Of a DNA stretch of 64,000 nt, positions 55,375 through 63,959 are shown piece after piece. The notes under the pieces are model-generated. The model did not search any database and was not told the origin of the DNA. It saw nothing but the letters and a program-made list of their open reading frames with translations. The stretch comes from an uncultured Siphonobacter sp. Its GTDB lineage: Bacteria; Bacteroidota; Bacteroidia; Cytophagales; Spirosomataceae. Where the stretch lies: the NCBI GenBank assembly GCA_913775095.1, contig CAJYIW010000002.1, forward strand, positions 124,001-188,000, read 5' to 3'. The translations under genes and the position numbers were made by a program. The stretch's first letter is position 1; each line of letters begins with the position of its first letter.

Positions 55375-55445
55375 CTCTGGAGTTCTCCAGAGCCTTGTTA
55401 TCGACCGTGGAGGATTGGAAGATGGATTGGTCCATCTTTCAATCC
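55375..55445 (+). other. Two adjacent stem-loops between rpsD and rpoA
   Basis: CTCTGGAG / CTCCAGAG (55375-55392) is followed by GGATTGGAAGATGGA / TCCATCTTTCAATCC (55412-55426 with 55431-55445, one mismatch, 4-nt loop). Both lie in the 142-nt spacer. Neither has a T tract after it. Confidence 0.65.
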
Positions 55446-55497
55446 TTTGCGTCGTCAAGGTTAACCATCCAAGTATTACGCTAAAAACCCAATCCGT

Positions 55498-56487
55498 ATG
55501 TCAATACTCGCGTTCCAAATGCCCGACAAAGTCGTAATGGAAAAAGCCAACGACTTTCACGGGGTATTTGAGTTTAAGCCCTTGGAAAAGGGCTACGGTG
55601 TCACGATTGGCAATGCCCTCCGTCGGATCCTGCTCTCCTCTCTGGAAGGTTACGCCATCACAAGCGTAAAGTTCTCAGGGGTGCTGCATGAGTTCTCTTC
55701 CATTGAAGGTGTAATGGAAGATGTAACTGACATTATTCTGAATCTGAAGCAGGTTCGTTTCAAAGCGGCTTCTGAAGTACTGGATAATAAGATCAACGTG
55801 AAGGTGAAAAACCAAAAGGTTCTGACTGCCGGAGACATCCAGAAGTTCACGCCTTACTTCACCATTCTTAATCCCGAATTAGAACTTCTCCATATCGACG
55901 AATCTAAGGAATTAGATATCGAACTGATCCTGGAAAAAGGTCGTGGATACGTTCCTGCGGACGAACCTCGTACAACGGAATTATCTTTCGGTCATATTGC
56001 CATCGATGCGATTTATACGCCTATCAAAAACGTAAAATACAGCATCGAAAACTTCCGCGTTGAACAACGGACGGATTACGAAAAACTGATCATTGAAGTA
56101 ATGACAGATGGTTCGATTCACCCGGAAGATGCTTTGAAAGGTGCCGCTTACATCCTGATTCAGCACTTCATGTTGTTCAGCGATCAAACGATGACTTTCG
56201 AAACCGTTAAACCAGAAGAAGAAAACGTGGTGGACGAGGAATTCCTGCATATGCGGAAATTACTCAAAACTCCTCTGCAGGATCTGGATCTTTCCGTACG
56301 TGCGTACAACTGCTTGAAATCAGCAGACGTTCGTTCGTTAGGTGATCTGGTGAAACTGGAAATTTCTGATATGATGAAGTTCCGTAACTTCGGTAAGAAA
56401 TCACTTACGGAGCTGGAACAACTGGTAGCAGATAAAAATCTTCACTTCGGCATGGACGTGGCTAAGTACCGTCTGGAAGAAGAATAG
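55498..56487 (+). CDS. rpoA: DNA-directed RNA polymerase subunit alpha
   Basis: A 329-residue subunit. The N-terminal assembly domain shows [59 protein letters not shown]; the acidic linker is [11 protein letters not shown]; the C-terminal domain has [48 protein letters not shown] for promoter UP-element and activator contacts. A terminator-like hairpin follows before rplQ. Confidence 0.99.
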   Translation: MSILAFQMPDKVVMEKANDFHGVFEFKPLEKGYGVTIGNALRRILLSSLEGYAITSVKFSGVLHEFSSIEGVMEDVTDIILNLKQVRFKAASEVLDNKINVKVKNQKVLTAGDIQKFTPYFTILNPELELLHIDESKELDIELILEKGRGYVPADEPRTTELSFGHIAIDAIYTPIKNVKYSIENFRVEQRTDYEKLIIEVMTDGSIHPEDALKGAAYILIQHFMLFSDQTMTFETVKPEEENVVDEEFLHMRKLLKTPLQDLDLSVRAYNCLKSADVRSLGDLVKLEISDMMKFRNFGKKSLTELEQLVADKNLHFGMDVAKYRLEEE

Positions 56488-56500
56488 TATATTTGCATTC

Positions 56501-56546
56501 AATTGGTTAGGAACGGTAGCTTTCGCTGGGTTTCTAACCAATTTTT
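56501..56546 (+). terminator. Terminator-like hairpin between rpoA and rplQ
   Basis: AATTGGTTAG (56501-56510) pairs with CTAACCAATT (56534-56543), followed by TTT. It could uncouple rplQ from the genes before it. Confidence 0.6.
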
Positions 56547-56651
56547 ATAAACATCGAACCGGCAGCACTCGATAGTTTTTTTAATCAATTCGTAATAGGT
56601 GGGGCAGTAGATCGCTGCAAACTGGTGTCCTGACCGCAACTTACGACTCGT

Positions 56652-57218
56652 ATGAGACACGGGAAAAAATTTAACCACTTAGGCCGTCAGGCTTCGCATC
56701 GTAGCTCTTTATTAGCTAACCTGACCATCTCTTTAATTCTTCACAAACGCATCGAGACTACGTTAGCTAAAGCGAAAGAACTTCGTAAATATGCTGAGCC
56801 TCTGATCAACCGTGCCAAAGAAGATACTACGCACAACCGTCGTACGGTATTTAGCTATCTTCAAAGCAAAGAAGCCGTTAAAGAATTGTTCAGTGCGGTT
56901 GCTGAGAAAGTAGCAGATCGTCCCGGTGGATACACTCGTATCATCAAATTGGGTAACCGTTTGGGTGATAACGCTGAAGTAGCTTTAATCGAGCTGGTTG
57001 ATTTTAACGAAATCTACAGCGTGAAAGAAGTGGAAGAAAAGAAAACCACTCGTCGTAGCCGTCGTGGTGCAGGTGCTAAAAAAACAACTGAAGATACGCC
57101 TTCTGCTGAAATAGTAGAAACGATTCCAGTTGCAGCTGCGGCTGAAGAAGCTCCTGCAACGGAAGAGCAAGCTCCTGAGGCTCCTGCTTCAGAAGAAGAA
57201 AAGAAAAACGAAGAATAG
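56652..57218 (+). CDS. rplQ: 50S ribosomal protein L17 with acidic C-terminal tail
   Basis: The core of about 115 residues is standard ([52 protein letters not shown] and [27 protein letters not shown]). After about residue 125 there is a basic stretch ([15 protein letters not shown]) and then some 45 residues dominated by Glu, Ala and Pro. Tails of this sort are seen in other Bacteroidota L17 proteins; their function is unknown. This is the last gene of the superoperon. Confidence 0.98.
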   Translation: MRHGKKFNHLGRQASHRSSLLANLTISLILHKRIETTLAKAKELRKYAEPLINRAKEDTTHNRRTVFSYLQSKEAVKELFSAVAEKVADRPGGYTRIIKLGNRLGDNAEVALIELVDFNEIYSVKEVEEKKTTRRSRRGAGAKKTTEDTPSAEIVETIPVAAAAEEAPATEEQAPEAPASEEEKKNEE

Positions 57219-57240
57219 TCTTCATTTCTAAGTAACAGGA

Positions 57241-57270
57241 AAAGGTAGAGAGCAATCTCTACCTTTTTTG
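57241..57270 (+). terminator. Terminator of the ribosomal superoperon
   Basis: AAAGGTAGAGA / TCTCTACCTTT with a 4-nt loop and a T tract of six, 23 nt after rplQ. Confidence 0.92.
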
Positions 57271-57310
57271 TTTAACAGGATTGTCTGTAAATATTCTTAC
57301 TGAGAACAAA

Positions 57311-58756
57311 TTACTTTCGATAATCCAAAGCAGGCTTGCGATCCCCCAGTAAAGCTTCGTACTTAAAATTTTTACCCCGTAACTCTTCCCATTCCTCTTT
57401 CGCTTTTTTCACCAAAGATGGATCATTGTAGAGATCTATGGCGGTTAAGACAAGCGTTTTTGCCGCGACCATCATCCCTCTCACGCCGATGCTGGTACCA
57501 CCAGCGGCCACGGCCTGCCAGCTGTGAGGAGCCGTGCCCGGAACCCAGGTAGCGGTTGTTAAGCCTACGGTGGGCACTACCCAGCTGACATCTCCGACAT
57601 CGGTAGAAGCAGAACCTAATAAACTGGCTGCCGAGTAAGGAGCAATTTGTTGAGCGGTACCAGGTTTGGGCAAAGAGCCGAAAGAGGCTCCAAACGTTTC
57701 AGAAATCTTATCTGCGAATTTTTGTTCGTCGGCGGTGTACGTAAATCCGCCAACGGTTTCCAGATTTTTATGCATGATGCTGGATAAAGCGTCTACGGAA
57801 AGTAGGTTATAAACCCCACCGATTACTTCCAGCTCCATTTGAGTTTCTGTACCCAGAGCGGCTCCTTCGGCAGCCTTCGTAATACGTTTCCAGACGTTTT
57901 GTAAAATACTCCGGTCTTTATGACGGGCATAGTAATAAACCTCAGCAAAATCAGGAACGACGTTTGGAGCTTCGCCGCCTTTGGTAATGATGTAATGAAT
58001 GCGGGTGTCCTGTGGGATATGTTCACGCATCATATTCACCATGTCATTCATGGCTTCTACGCCGTCGAGGGCGGAACGACCCCGTTCGGGAGCGGCGGCG
58101 GCGTGAGCTGAAATGCCTTTGAATCTGAATTTTCCTGAAATGTTAGCTAAAGAGGAAGAAGGATTGGCCGCATTCTCATCACCGGGGTGCCAGTGTAGGG
58201 CTACATCGGTATTATTGAAAATGCCATCCCGAACCATATACACTTTACCCGAGCCGCCTTCTTCTGCTGGCGTTCCAATGAGTTGGATGGTTCCCGCTTT
58301 GCCGGATTGTTTCAGCCAGTCTTTTACGGCAATGGCAGCTGCGGATGAACCCGTTCCGAACAGATGATGACCGCAGGCATGGCCCGCCCGTTGCCCTTCA
58401 ATGACCTTGCGTTCGGGAATAGCTTCCTGAGCCAGGCTCGGTAAGGCGTCGTATTCGGCCAGAATGCTGATGACGGGCTTTCCGCTTCCGTAGGTGGCAA
58501 TGAAGGCCGTAGGAATGCCCGCCACGCCTGTTTCAATGCTAAACCCTGCCTTTTTCAACTCTGCCTGCAGGAGAGCGGAGCTTTTTGTTTCCTAATACCC
58601 TACTTCTGCATAATCCCAGATTTTCCTGGAAATGGCTCCGTAATAATCCGTTTTTTCCTCTAAGGCAGAAATGACTTTTTGCTGACCGGACTGAGCCTGA
58701 GAGAAACTCAGACTAAGAGCGAGCATACCCATGCTAAGGAAGGTTCGCTTGTTCAT
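57311..58756 (-). pseudogene. M20 family amidohydrolase (AbgB-like) interrupted by an in-frame TAG
   Basis: Reading from the ATG at 58756, the frame encodes a signal peptide (MNKRTFLSMGMLALSLSFSQ) and WDYAEVGY, then a TAG codon at 58594-58592 (codon 55), and continues in the same frame with ETKSSALLQAELKKAGFSIETG to the end at 57311. The homologous position in this family is usually Gln (GYQE), so a CAG to TAG change is the simplest explanation. The rest is intact: metal-site GHACGHH, FKGISAHAAAAPERGRSALDG dimerisation domain and GTAPHSWQAVAAGG. A restart at TTG 58558 would give 415 residues without signal peptide. Family members cleave N-acyl or p-aminobenzoyl-glutamate amides. Confidence 0.85.
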
Positions 58757-59108
58757 AAATGAAAGAAGTAAAAGTTATGGATTCAATGCAAAATATAAAG
58801 GTGTCTGGAACGATCTGAAGAGGGGGCTGCTTCTCAGCTAACCTGCTTAATGACTCCATCAATTGCTTTCCGGGTATCGATTTTGTAATAATATGCTGTT
58901 TATGTTATTAAATACCTTTATTATATGTTGAATTTAAATAAAAATTAAAAATAAGATATATAAAAATGAATAATTATCGAAATATTATTCTGATTATAGG
59001 GGTATTATAGATTTACTTCAATTCCGTATTTGAATAGTGGTACTTGCTGACTAAATCAACTCAAGTTGAACTTATTTTCCTAAAAGTTTCTTTTTAAAGA
59101 GCTTAGTT
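58757..59108. other. AT-rich intergenic region
   Basis: About 350 nt, very AT-rich from 58900 to 59000. No gene or clear hairpin. TATATTTTGC on the minus strand near 58795 may belong to the promoter of the broken amidohydrolase. Confidence 0.5.
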
Positions 59109-59140
59109 TTGAAGCTTTTCAGTTAGAAGAAGTATCTTTG
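59109..59140 (+). promoter_or_regulatory. Consensus promoter of carA
   Basis: TTG at 59109-59111, then 21 bases, then TATCTTTG at 59133-59140, an exact TAnnTTTG. The predicted transcription start near 59147 leaves a leader of about 78 nt. Confidence 0.7.
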
Positions 59141-59174
59141 TCCAATTTGTGGAGTAAATAACTAATCGCACATA

Positions 59175-59228
59175 ATGCCCTTGTCAGTCTTTTCGGCTCG
59201 CAAGGGCTTCTTTACGAACCAGGCATGA
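59175..59228 (+). CDS. Putative leader peptide upstream of and overlapping carA
   Basis: A 17-codon frame, MPLSVFSARKGFFTNQA, starts about 28 nt after the predicted transcription start and ends in a TGA that overlaps the carA ATG (ATGA). It is not in the carA frame. The hairpin GCCCTTG (59177-59183) with CAAGGGC (59201-59207) lies inside it. Coupling to carA, or attenuation, is inferred; no expression evidence exists here. Confidence 0.45.
   Translation: MPLSVFSARKGFFTNQA
59177..59207 (+). promoter_or_regulatory. Stem-loop in the carA leader
   Basis: A 7-bp stem GCCCTTG / CAAGGGC with an inner AGTC/GGCT pairing; it is followed by TTCTTTACG. Translation of the small upstream frame would open it. 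Confidence 0.55.
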
Positions 59229-60334
59229 GCAATCAAACCAAGGAAGCCCTCCTTTTATTAGAAGACGGCACGACTTTTCGTGGTACCGCATTAGGCAAAA
59301 TAGGCACGCACGGTGGCGAAATTTGCTTTAACACGGGTATGACCGGCTATCAGGAGATCTATACCGATCCATCCTATTTCGGTCAGGTGGTTGTTAATAC
59401 GAATGCACACATCGGAAATTACGGCGTATTGCTGGATACGGAAGAGGAGTCAAATAGCGTGAAAATTTCAGGCATGATCTGTAACTCTTTTTCACCCATC
59501 CATTCCCGTAATGTAGCCGATTCGTCTCTGCAGGAGTATTTCGAAAAAGCTGGAATTGTAGGAATCAGCGACGTAGATACGCGTCAGCTGGTACGTATTA
59601 TCCGTGAGCGTGGAGCGATGAACTGCATCATTTCTTCTGAGATTCTTGACCCTGAAGAGCTGATGGTTGAGCTGAAAAAACTGCCTTCCATGGAAGGTCT
59701 AGAGCTTTCTTCGGTAGTAAGTACAAAAGAACCTTATTTCGTAGGTAGTGAAGATGCGAAATATCGCGTAGCCGTAATGGATTACGGTACCAAGAAAAGC
59801 ATTCTGAATAACTTCGCTACCCGTGATTGTTACAGTAAAGTTTTTCCCGCGAAAACGCCCGTGGAAGAAGTACTGGCCTGGAATCCTGATGGCTTCTTTA
59901 TCTCTAATGGCCCGGGTGATCCGGCAGCCATGGACTATGCGGTCGAAACCGTTAAGGAACTGATTGATACCGGAAAACCCCTTTTTGGGATTTGTCTGGG
60001 ACACCAGTTGCTGGCGGAAGCCAGTGGGATTTCTACCTATAAAATGCATCGTGGTCATCGTGGTCTGAACCATCCCGTTCAGAACCTGATTACGGGTATG
60101 TGTGAAATTACTTCTCAGAACCACGGGTTTGCCGTGAATGCAGAAGAAGTGAAAAATCACCCGAACGTAGAAATAACGCACGTAAACCTGAACGATAAAA
60201 CGATTGAAGGAATCCGCCGGACGGACAAACCTGCTTTCTCGGTGCAATATCACCCTGAAGCAGCTCCCGGGCCTCACGATTCCCGTTATCTGTTCGATCA
60301 GTTTGTAGGAATGCTGGAACAGGTAGAAGCATAA
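59225..60334 (+). CDS. carA: Carbamoyl-phosphate synthase small (glutaminase) subunit
   Basis: CarA hydrolyses glutamine and channels ammonia to CarB for carbamoyl phosphate, used in arginine and pyrimidine synthesis. The 369-residue protein has the N-terminal CPSase_sm_chain domain (ALLLLEDGTTFRGTALG, GEICFNTGMTGYQEIYTDPSY, GISDVDTRQLVRIIRERGAM) and a class I glutamine amidotransferase with FISNGPGDP, nucleophile Cys in GKPLFGICLGHQLLAEA, and the His-Glu pair in FSVQYHPEAAPGPHD. carB is not next to it in this window. The gene is monocistronic here, ended by a perfect hairpin terminator. Confidence 0.98.
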   Translation: MSNQTKEALLLLEDGTTFRGTALGKIGTHGGEICFNTGMTGYQEIYTDPSYFGQVVVNTNAHIGNYGVLLDTEEESNSVKISGMICNSFSPIHSRNVADSSLQEYFEKAGIVGISDVDTRQLVRIIRERGAMNCIISSEILDPEELMVELKKLPSMEGLELSSVVSTKEPYFVGSEDAKYRVAVMDYGTKKSILNNFATRDCYSKVFPAKTPVEEVLAWNPDGFFISNGPGDPAAMDYAVETVKELIDTGKPLFGICLGHQLLAEASGISTYKMHRGHRGLNHPVQNLITGMCEITSQNHGFAVNAEEVKNHPNVEITHVNLNDKTIEGIRRTDKPAFSVQYHPEAAPGPHDSRYLFDQFVGMLEQVEA

Positions 60335-60357
60335 GTAACCTGGCGAAGATTAATAAA

Positions 60358-60395
60358 GCAAAAGAGCCGATTCCTGAAGGAATCGGCTCTTTTGC
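60358..60395. terminator. Bidirectional terminator between carA and the DUF4249 gene
   Basis: GCAAAAGAGCCGATTCC pairs with GGAATCGGCTCTTTTGC around TGAA, 17 bp without mismatch, between convergent genes. Confidence 0.92.
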
Positions 60396-60399
60396 TTTA

Positions 60400-61275
60400 C
60401 TAGGGCACTGTATACCTTCGCTGATAAACGGCTCCAAATACGCCTAAGCCATTTTTTATGCTGGAGGGAACCAGGGAAGGTTCCGCAAAGGGATTACTGC
60501 CATTTTGCTTCTGAATTTGCGAAGCCTTCAGAAAGTTATACGCGTTAACATCACATTGAAAGAGTAATAGATCCGTGCTGCGTGGGTTTTTTAATACCGA
60601 ATCTTTTTCGGTGACTCTGCCCATAAAGGCTCGTACATGCAGTCGGTCTGTACGAATGGTCTCACTGGTTTCAAAATGATCCCACACCGTCTGAATGCCA
60701 TTAAAGACGGAATCACGTCCGCTTACCGTTTGAACCGTATCAGCATAGGCCCACTGACGGCCAATGGCGAAATACTGCTGCTGAGTCGGCGGGGTAGACC
60801 CCCAAACCAGAAGATAGTTATGATAAATCCGGTAGCTGCGTTCATCCTGAATATGCTGAATCCCATCCAGCTGCCAGCGTAAATCAGTGGTTCGAACGGG
60901 CAACGTACAGGTTGCTTCGATTGGATCATAGCCCGGAGCTGAGGCTCTTAAGGTGTAGGTAACCCCTGTGCGTAGCCGGAGCCGAGGATTTCCAACCACT
61001 CCCACCTGGTAGGCAGTCGTCCGGAAGGGGAGAGTAACCGTTTGCTGATCGTCAGTAAGGGTCACCAGAGCGTTAGAGATAAGGTTAGGCTCAGCGGAGC
61101 CCAGCATGGGTTCATTGGAGCGGATATTCACCTGTATGAAAGGATCCGCTGGATTGAGGTAACACTCTACCACCATTTGGGCCTTGTACGGGATAATGAT
61201 GGAATCCACGGGCTCCTGACAGGCCAATACACCCATCAGGATAAGCAGAAAAAGTCCGGTTAGTAGTTTATTCAT
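60400..61275 (-). CDS. DUF4249 domain-containing lipoprotein
   Basis: A 291-residue predicted lipoprotein (lipobox VLAC, Cys19) of the Bacteroidota DUF4249 family, recognised from VVECYLNPADPFIQVNIRSNEPM, NALVTLTDDQQ, LRASAPGYDPIEATCTLP and the C-terminal FLKASQIQKQNGSNPFAEPSLVPSSIKNGLGVFGAVYQRR. Members are almost always encoded beside a TonB receptor and are thought to be surface-exposed partners. It starts 3 nt after the receptor stop, so the two are certainly co-transcribed. The transported substrate is unknown. Confidence 0.92.
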   Translation of the reverse strand: MNKLLTGLFLLILMGVLACQEPVDSIIIPYKAQMVVECYLNPADPFIQVNIRSNEPMLGSAEPNLISNALVTLTDDQQTVTLPFRTTAYQVGVVGNPRLRLRTGVTYTLRASAPGYDPIEATCTLPVRTTDLRWQLDGIQHIQDERSYRIYHNYLLVWGSTPPTQQQYFAIGRQWAYADTVQTVSGRDSVFNGIQTVWDHFETSETIRTDRLHVRAFMGRVTEKDSVLKNPRSTDLLLFQCDVNAYNFLKASQIQKQNGSNPFAEPSLVPSSIKNGLGVFGAVYQRRYTVP

Positions 61276-61278
61276 AAC

Positions 61279-63636
61279 TCAAAACCTGAAGCTGTACGAC
61301 ACACTGGGAATGATGGGGAATAAGGAAACTTTCGTTAAAGTGCGGGTGTTTCGCGTTTCTGACGGATCTGAATTGTCGATGTAGTAAAAAAACGGATTTC
61401 GACGGCTGTACGCATTGTAGAAGCTAACTTCCCAGGTACGCGAAAAATGCTTTTTCTTTTTATGAAACTGAACCCCCAGGTCAAGCCGATGGTACGGGGC
61501 TGACCGGAAACTGTTTCTACCTCCATAGTCCATCAGCCGGCTGGCAAATAAGGGCATACCTCCCGACTGTAAAGGACCGGAAATCTCGAAGGTACTTTGA
61601 GGCAGTGAAATAGCCTGACCCGTTCCATAAACCCAGGTTCCGGAAAAAGTAATGCTGGGCTTTACATGATAAATGCCCACCAGCGAAAAATCATGGCGAC
61701 GGTCATAACGAGCCCAGAATTTCCGACCCTGATTAAGTTCATCGAACTGATTCTGAATCCAGGAAAGGGTATAGCCCGCCCATCCCGTAATACGACCCGT
61801 TTTCTTCTGAAGGAAGAATTCACTACCGTAACTCCAGCCTTGCCCGACGGTGATCTGCTGTTCCCAGGATCTGCCTGAGGAAGTCTGATTCAGGGATTCC
61901 AGCCCCGTACTGGCCAGGAAACTGGAGCCTTCCTTATACGACAGAATCCCATCCATTTTCTTGTAAAAACCTTCTACCGTCACCGAAAACCGGGGATAAT
62001 CTTTAGCCAGTCCTAAAGCTACCTGCCGGGATTGCTGCGGAGCAACACTTCGGGTGGTAGGAACCCATAAATCCGTAGGTAAGCCCACACTGGAATTGGA
62101 AAGTAGATGGATGTACTGATTCATCAGAGCGTACGAAGCTTTCAGGGCCCAGTTTCGGGGAAATGAATAGGAAATCGCCAGCCGCGGCTCGGCTCTTGCA
62201 TAGGTTTTGCCTTCGGTATTAAAATAGCTCAGACGAAATCCTCCGTTTACCTTGATCGCAGCGATGGGGTGATAGGTGTCTTCCACATAGAGGCCCCCCT
62301 CGTAACTATCAAGCGGCTGAACCTGCGAAACATACTGAGAAATAACAGTATTTTCCAGCGTTACGGTGTTGGGGAGGAAACGATGTGAAGAAAGCTGTAT
62401 GCCCGTTTTGACGCTGTGTTGTGGGTTAGGAGACCAGTCAAAATCCGTTTTGAACGTAAAGTCCCGGATTGTGGATGAGTTTTGCAGGTTATACTGGCTG
62501 GTGAGAGAATTATACGTCTGTACGCTTTGGGCATTGATATGAAACAGGTAATGGCTGAAGATCAGGGAAGTATTGGAAAACAGTTTGTGACTAAAGAGGT
62601 GATTCCAGCGGAGGCTGGCAATTTTATTACCCCAGTCGAGGCCGCCACCCTGACGGCTGTCGTCGGCCTGCGATAGAAATGAAAACCGATCCTGGCCTAA
62701 GTACCCACTGAGGTAAAGTTTATCCCGCTGACCAAAATCATAGTTGAGCTTGGCATTGAGATCATAGAAGTAATAGCTTCCCTGGTTTTCTAACGGTAAA
62801 AAAGGCTTCAGTAATACATCAGCGTACGTTCGCCGACCGGAAATAATGAAGGATGATTTACCTTTTTGAATAGGGCCTTCCAGAACCAGGCGGCTTGCAA
62901 TCAGGCCGATGCCTCCTTCCCCGTGAAATTCTTCTTTGTGGCCCTCTTTCATCTGCATATCAATAACCGAAGAAAGTCTCCCTCCATAACGAGCCGGAAA
63001 ACCTCCTTTGGTTAATTCAATGGATTTTAACGCATCGCCATTAAAAAGGGAAAAAAATCCGAACAGATGGAAGGCATTATACACCGGAGCATCGTCCAGA
63101 ATAAGCAGGTTCTGATCCGGGCCCCCACCGCGAATATAAAGTCCAGAACTCCCCTCAGAGCCTTTTTGCACGCCGGGCATCAACTGAAGCACTTTGAGCA
63201 TATCTTTTTCGCCCAGCAGCGTAGGAACGTCCTTCATTTGCTCCACAGGAACGGATATACTCGACATCTGCACTTTCTGGGATTCAGGGGCCGAAAGCTC
63301 AGCGGAAATGACTACTTCCCTGAGGGTTTGATCTTCAGGGGTAAGTTGCCAGTTCAGTTCAATATTCTTATTGAAAAGCAGGGAACGTTGCTGCCGCCGG
63401 TAGCCAATGGAGGAGCATTGAATGGTAAGCGAATCCTGAATGGGTAAGGTAATGGAATAGAAGCCGTATAAATTGGTAGTAGTGCCTTGCTGAAGGCCGG
63501 GAATCGAGATAGTTACGCCGGGGATACTTTCGCCTGAACCCGCTTCCCGAACGTAACCGCTCACAGTCACCCTGCCAGCCTGAGCCTGGACAAAAAGACT
63601 ACTCAGCAACAGGACTAAGGTAAAAAATAATCTCAT
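61279..63636 (-). CDS. TonB-dependent receptor, partner of the DUF4249 lipoprotein
   Basis: A 785-residue outer-membrane receptor starting at the ATG at 63636 (MRLFFTLVLLLSSLFVQAQ, signal peptide about 1-19); the frame extends upstream without a better start. A CarboxypepD_reg-like domain (about 22-105, VSGYVREAGSGESIPGVTISIPGLQQGTTTNLYGFYSIT) leads to a plug (about 115-230, MKDVPTLLGEKDMLKVLQLMPGVQKGSEGSSGLYIRGGGPDQNLLILDDAPVYNAFHLFGFFS) and a beta-barrel ending in SVSYSFRF, the expected terminal aromatic. The plug form is typical for receptors paired with DUF4249. An attenuator-like arrangement lies upstream. Confidence 0.93.
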   Translation of the reverse strand: MRLFFTLVLLLSSLFVQAQAGRVTVSGYVREAGSGESIPGVTISIPGLQQGTTTNLYGFYSITLPIQDSLTIQCSSIGYRRQQRSLLFNKNIELNWQLTPEDQTLREVVISAELSAPESQKVQMSSISVPVEQMKDVPTLLGEKDMLKVLQLMPGVQKGSEGSSGLYIRGGGPDQNLLILDDAPVYNAFHLFGFFSLFNGDALKSIELTKGGFPARYGGRLSSVIDMQMKEGHKEEFHGEGGIGLIASRLVLEGPIQKGKSSFIISGRRTYADVLLKPFLPLENQGSYYFYDLNAKLNYDFGQRDKLYLSGYLGQDRFSFLSQADDSRQGGGLDWGNKIASLRWNHLFSHKLFSNTSLIFSHYLFHINAQSVQTYNSLTSQYNLQNSSTIRDFTFKTDFDWSPNPQHSVKTGIQLSSHRFLPNTVTLENTVISQYVSQVQPLDSYEGGLYVEDTYHPIAAIKVNGGFRLSYFNTEGKTYARAEPRLAISYSFPRNWALKASYALMNQYIHLLSNSSVGLPTDLWVPTTRSVAPQQSRQVALGLAKDYPRFSVTVEGFYKKMDGILSYKEGSSFLASTGLESLNQTSSGRSWEQQITVGQGWSYGSEFFLQKKTGRITGWAGYTLSWIQNQFDELNQGRKFWARYDRRHDFSLVGIYHVKPSITFSGTWVYGTGQAISLPQSTFEISGPLQSGGMPLFASRLMDYGGRNSFRSAPYHRLDLGVQFHKKKKHFSRTWEVSFYNAYSRRNPFFYYIDNSDPSETRNTRTLTKVSLFPIIPSVSYSFRF

Positions 63637-63766
63637 AGATGCGTAAGAGGGGGCAGGTATAGAGGAGCGGTATTCGTATCCACCCAATAAAACGTCAGCG
63701 GTGCAAACTTGTTATAATTTAGTGAATCTCAGCTAACCAACGTAGCCTTTTTGCGGGAAATAAACC

Positions 63767-63803
63767 AAAAAAAACAGGTTACAATCAAAATGATTATAAC
63801 CTG
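63767..63803 (-). terminator. Intrinsic terminator upstream of the TonB receptor
   Basis: On the minus strand CAGGTTA and AATCA arms form a stem with one mismatch around AAA (63775-63803), followed by eight T residues (plus-strand A tract 63767-63774). There is no coding gene to its right within the window, so it ends a leader RNA or a gene beyond the edge. Confidence 0.75.
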
Positions 63804-63922
63804 CTAAAATAGGTGTCAATAAAGTGGGTTGGTGTGAATAGCCGCCCTTGCAAGCGAGTAGGAAGGTAGAGGGTTGAACGCAGAAATCTTTTAGGAAAGC
63901 AAGCAGCACATCAAGCTTCCTG
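63768..63922 (-). ncRNA. Possible leader or small RNA of about 150 nt
   Basis: Bounded by the -7 element at 63929-63936 and the terminator at 63767-63803, this would be a short transcript. It contains the hairpin CATCA/TGATG at its 5' end and the six-codon frame MCCLLS. I cannot assign it to a known RNA family; confidence is low. Confidence 0.3.
63891..63911 (-). CDS. Six-codon frame MCCLLS, possible leader peptide
   Basis: ATG at 63911-63909, two adjacent Cys codons (TGC TGC), then Leu-Leu-Ser and TAA at 63893-63891. It begins about 11 nt after the predicted start of transcription. So short a frame can occur by chance; only its position before a terminator makes it noteworthy. Confidence 0.2.
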   Translation of the reverse strand: MCCLLS

Positions 63923-63928
63923 ATGATG

Positions 63929-63936
63929 CAAAAATA
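63929..63936 (-). promoter_or_regulatory. -7 element at right edge
   Basis: On the minus strand TATTTTTG is an exact TAnnTTTG match. No TTG lies 19-23 nt upstream; instead a pair of palindromes begins 23 nt upstream, which would suit activator-dependent or regulated initiation. Confidence 0.4.
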
Positions 63937-63959
63937 CGGTAGGAAGTAGCCAGGAGGGT

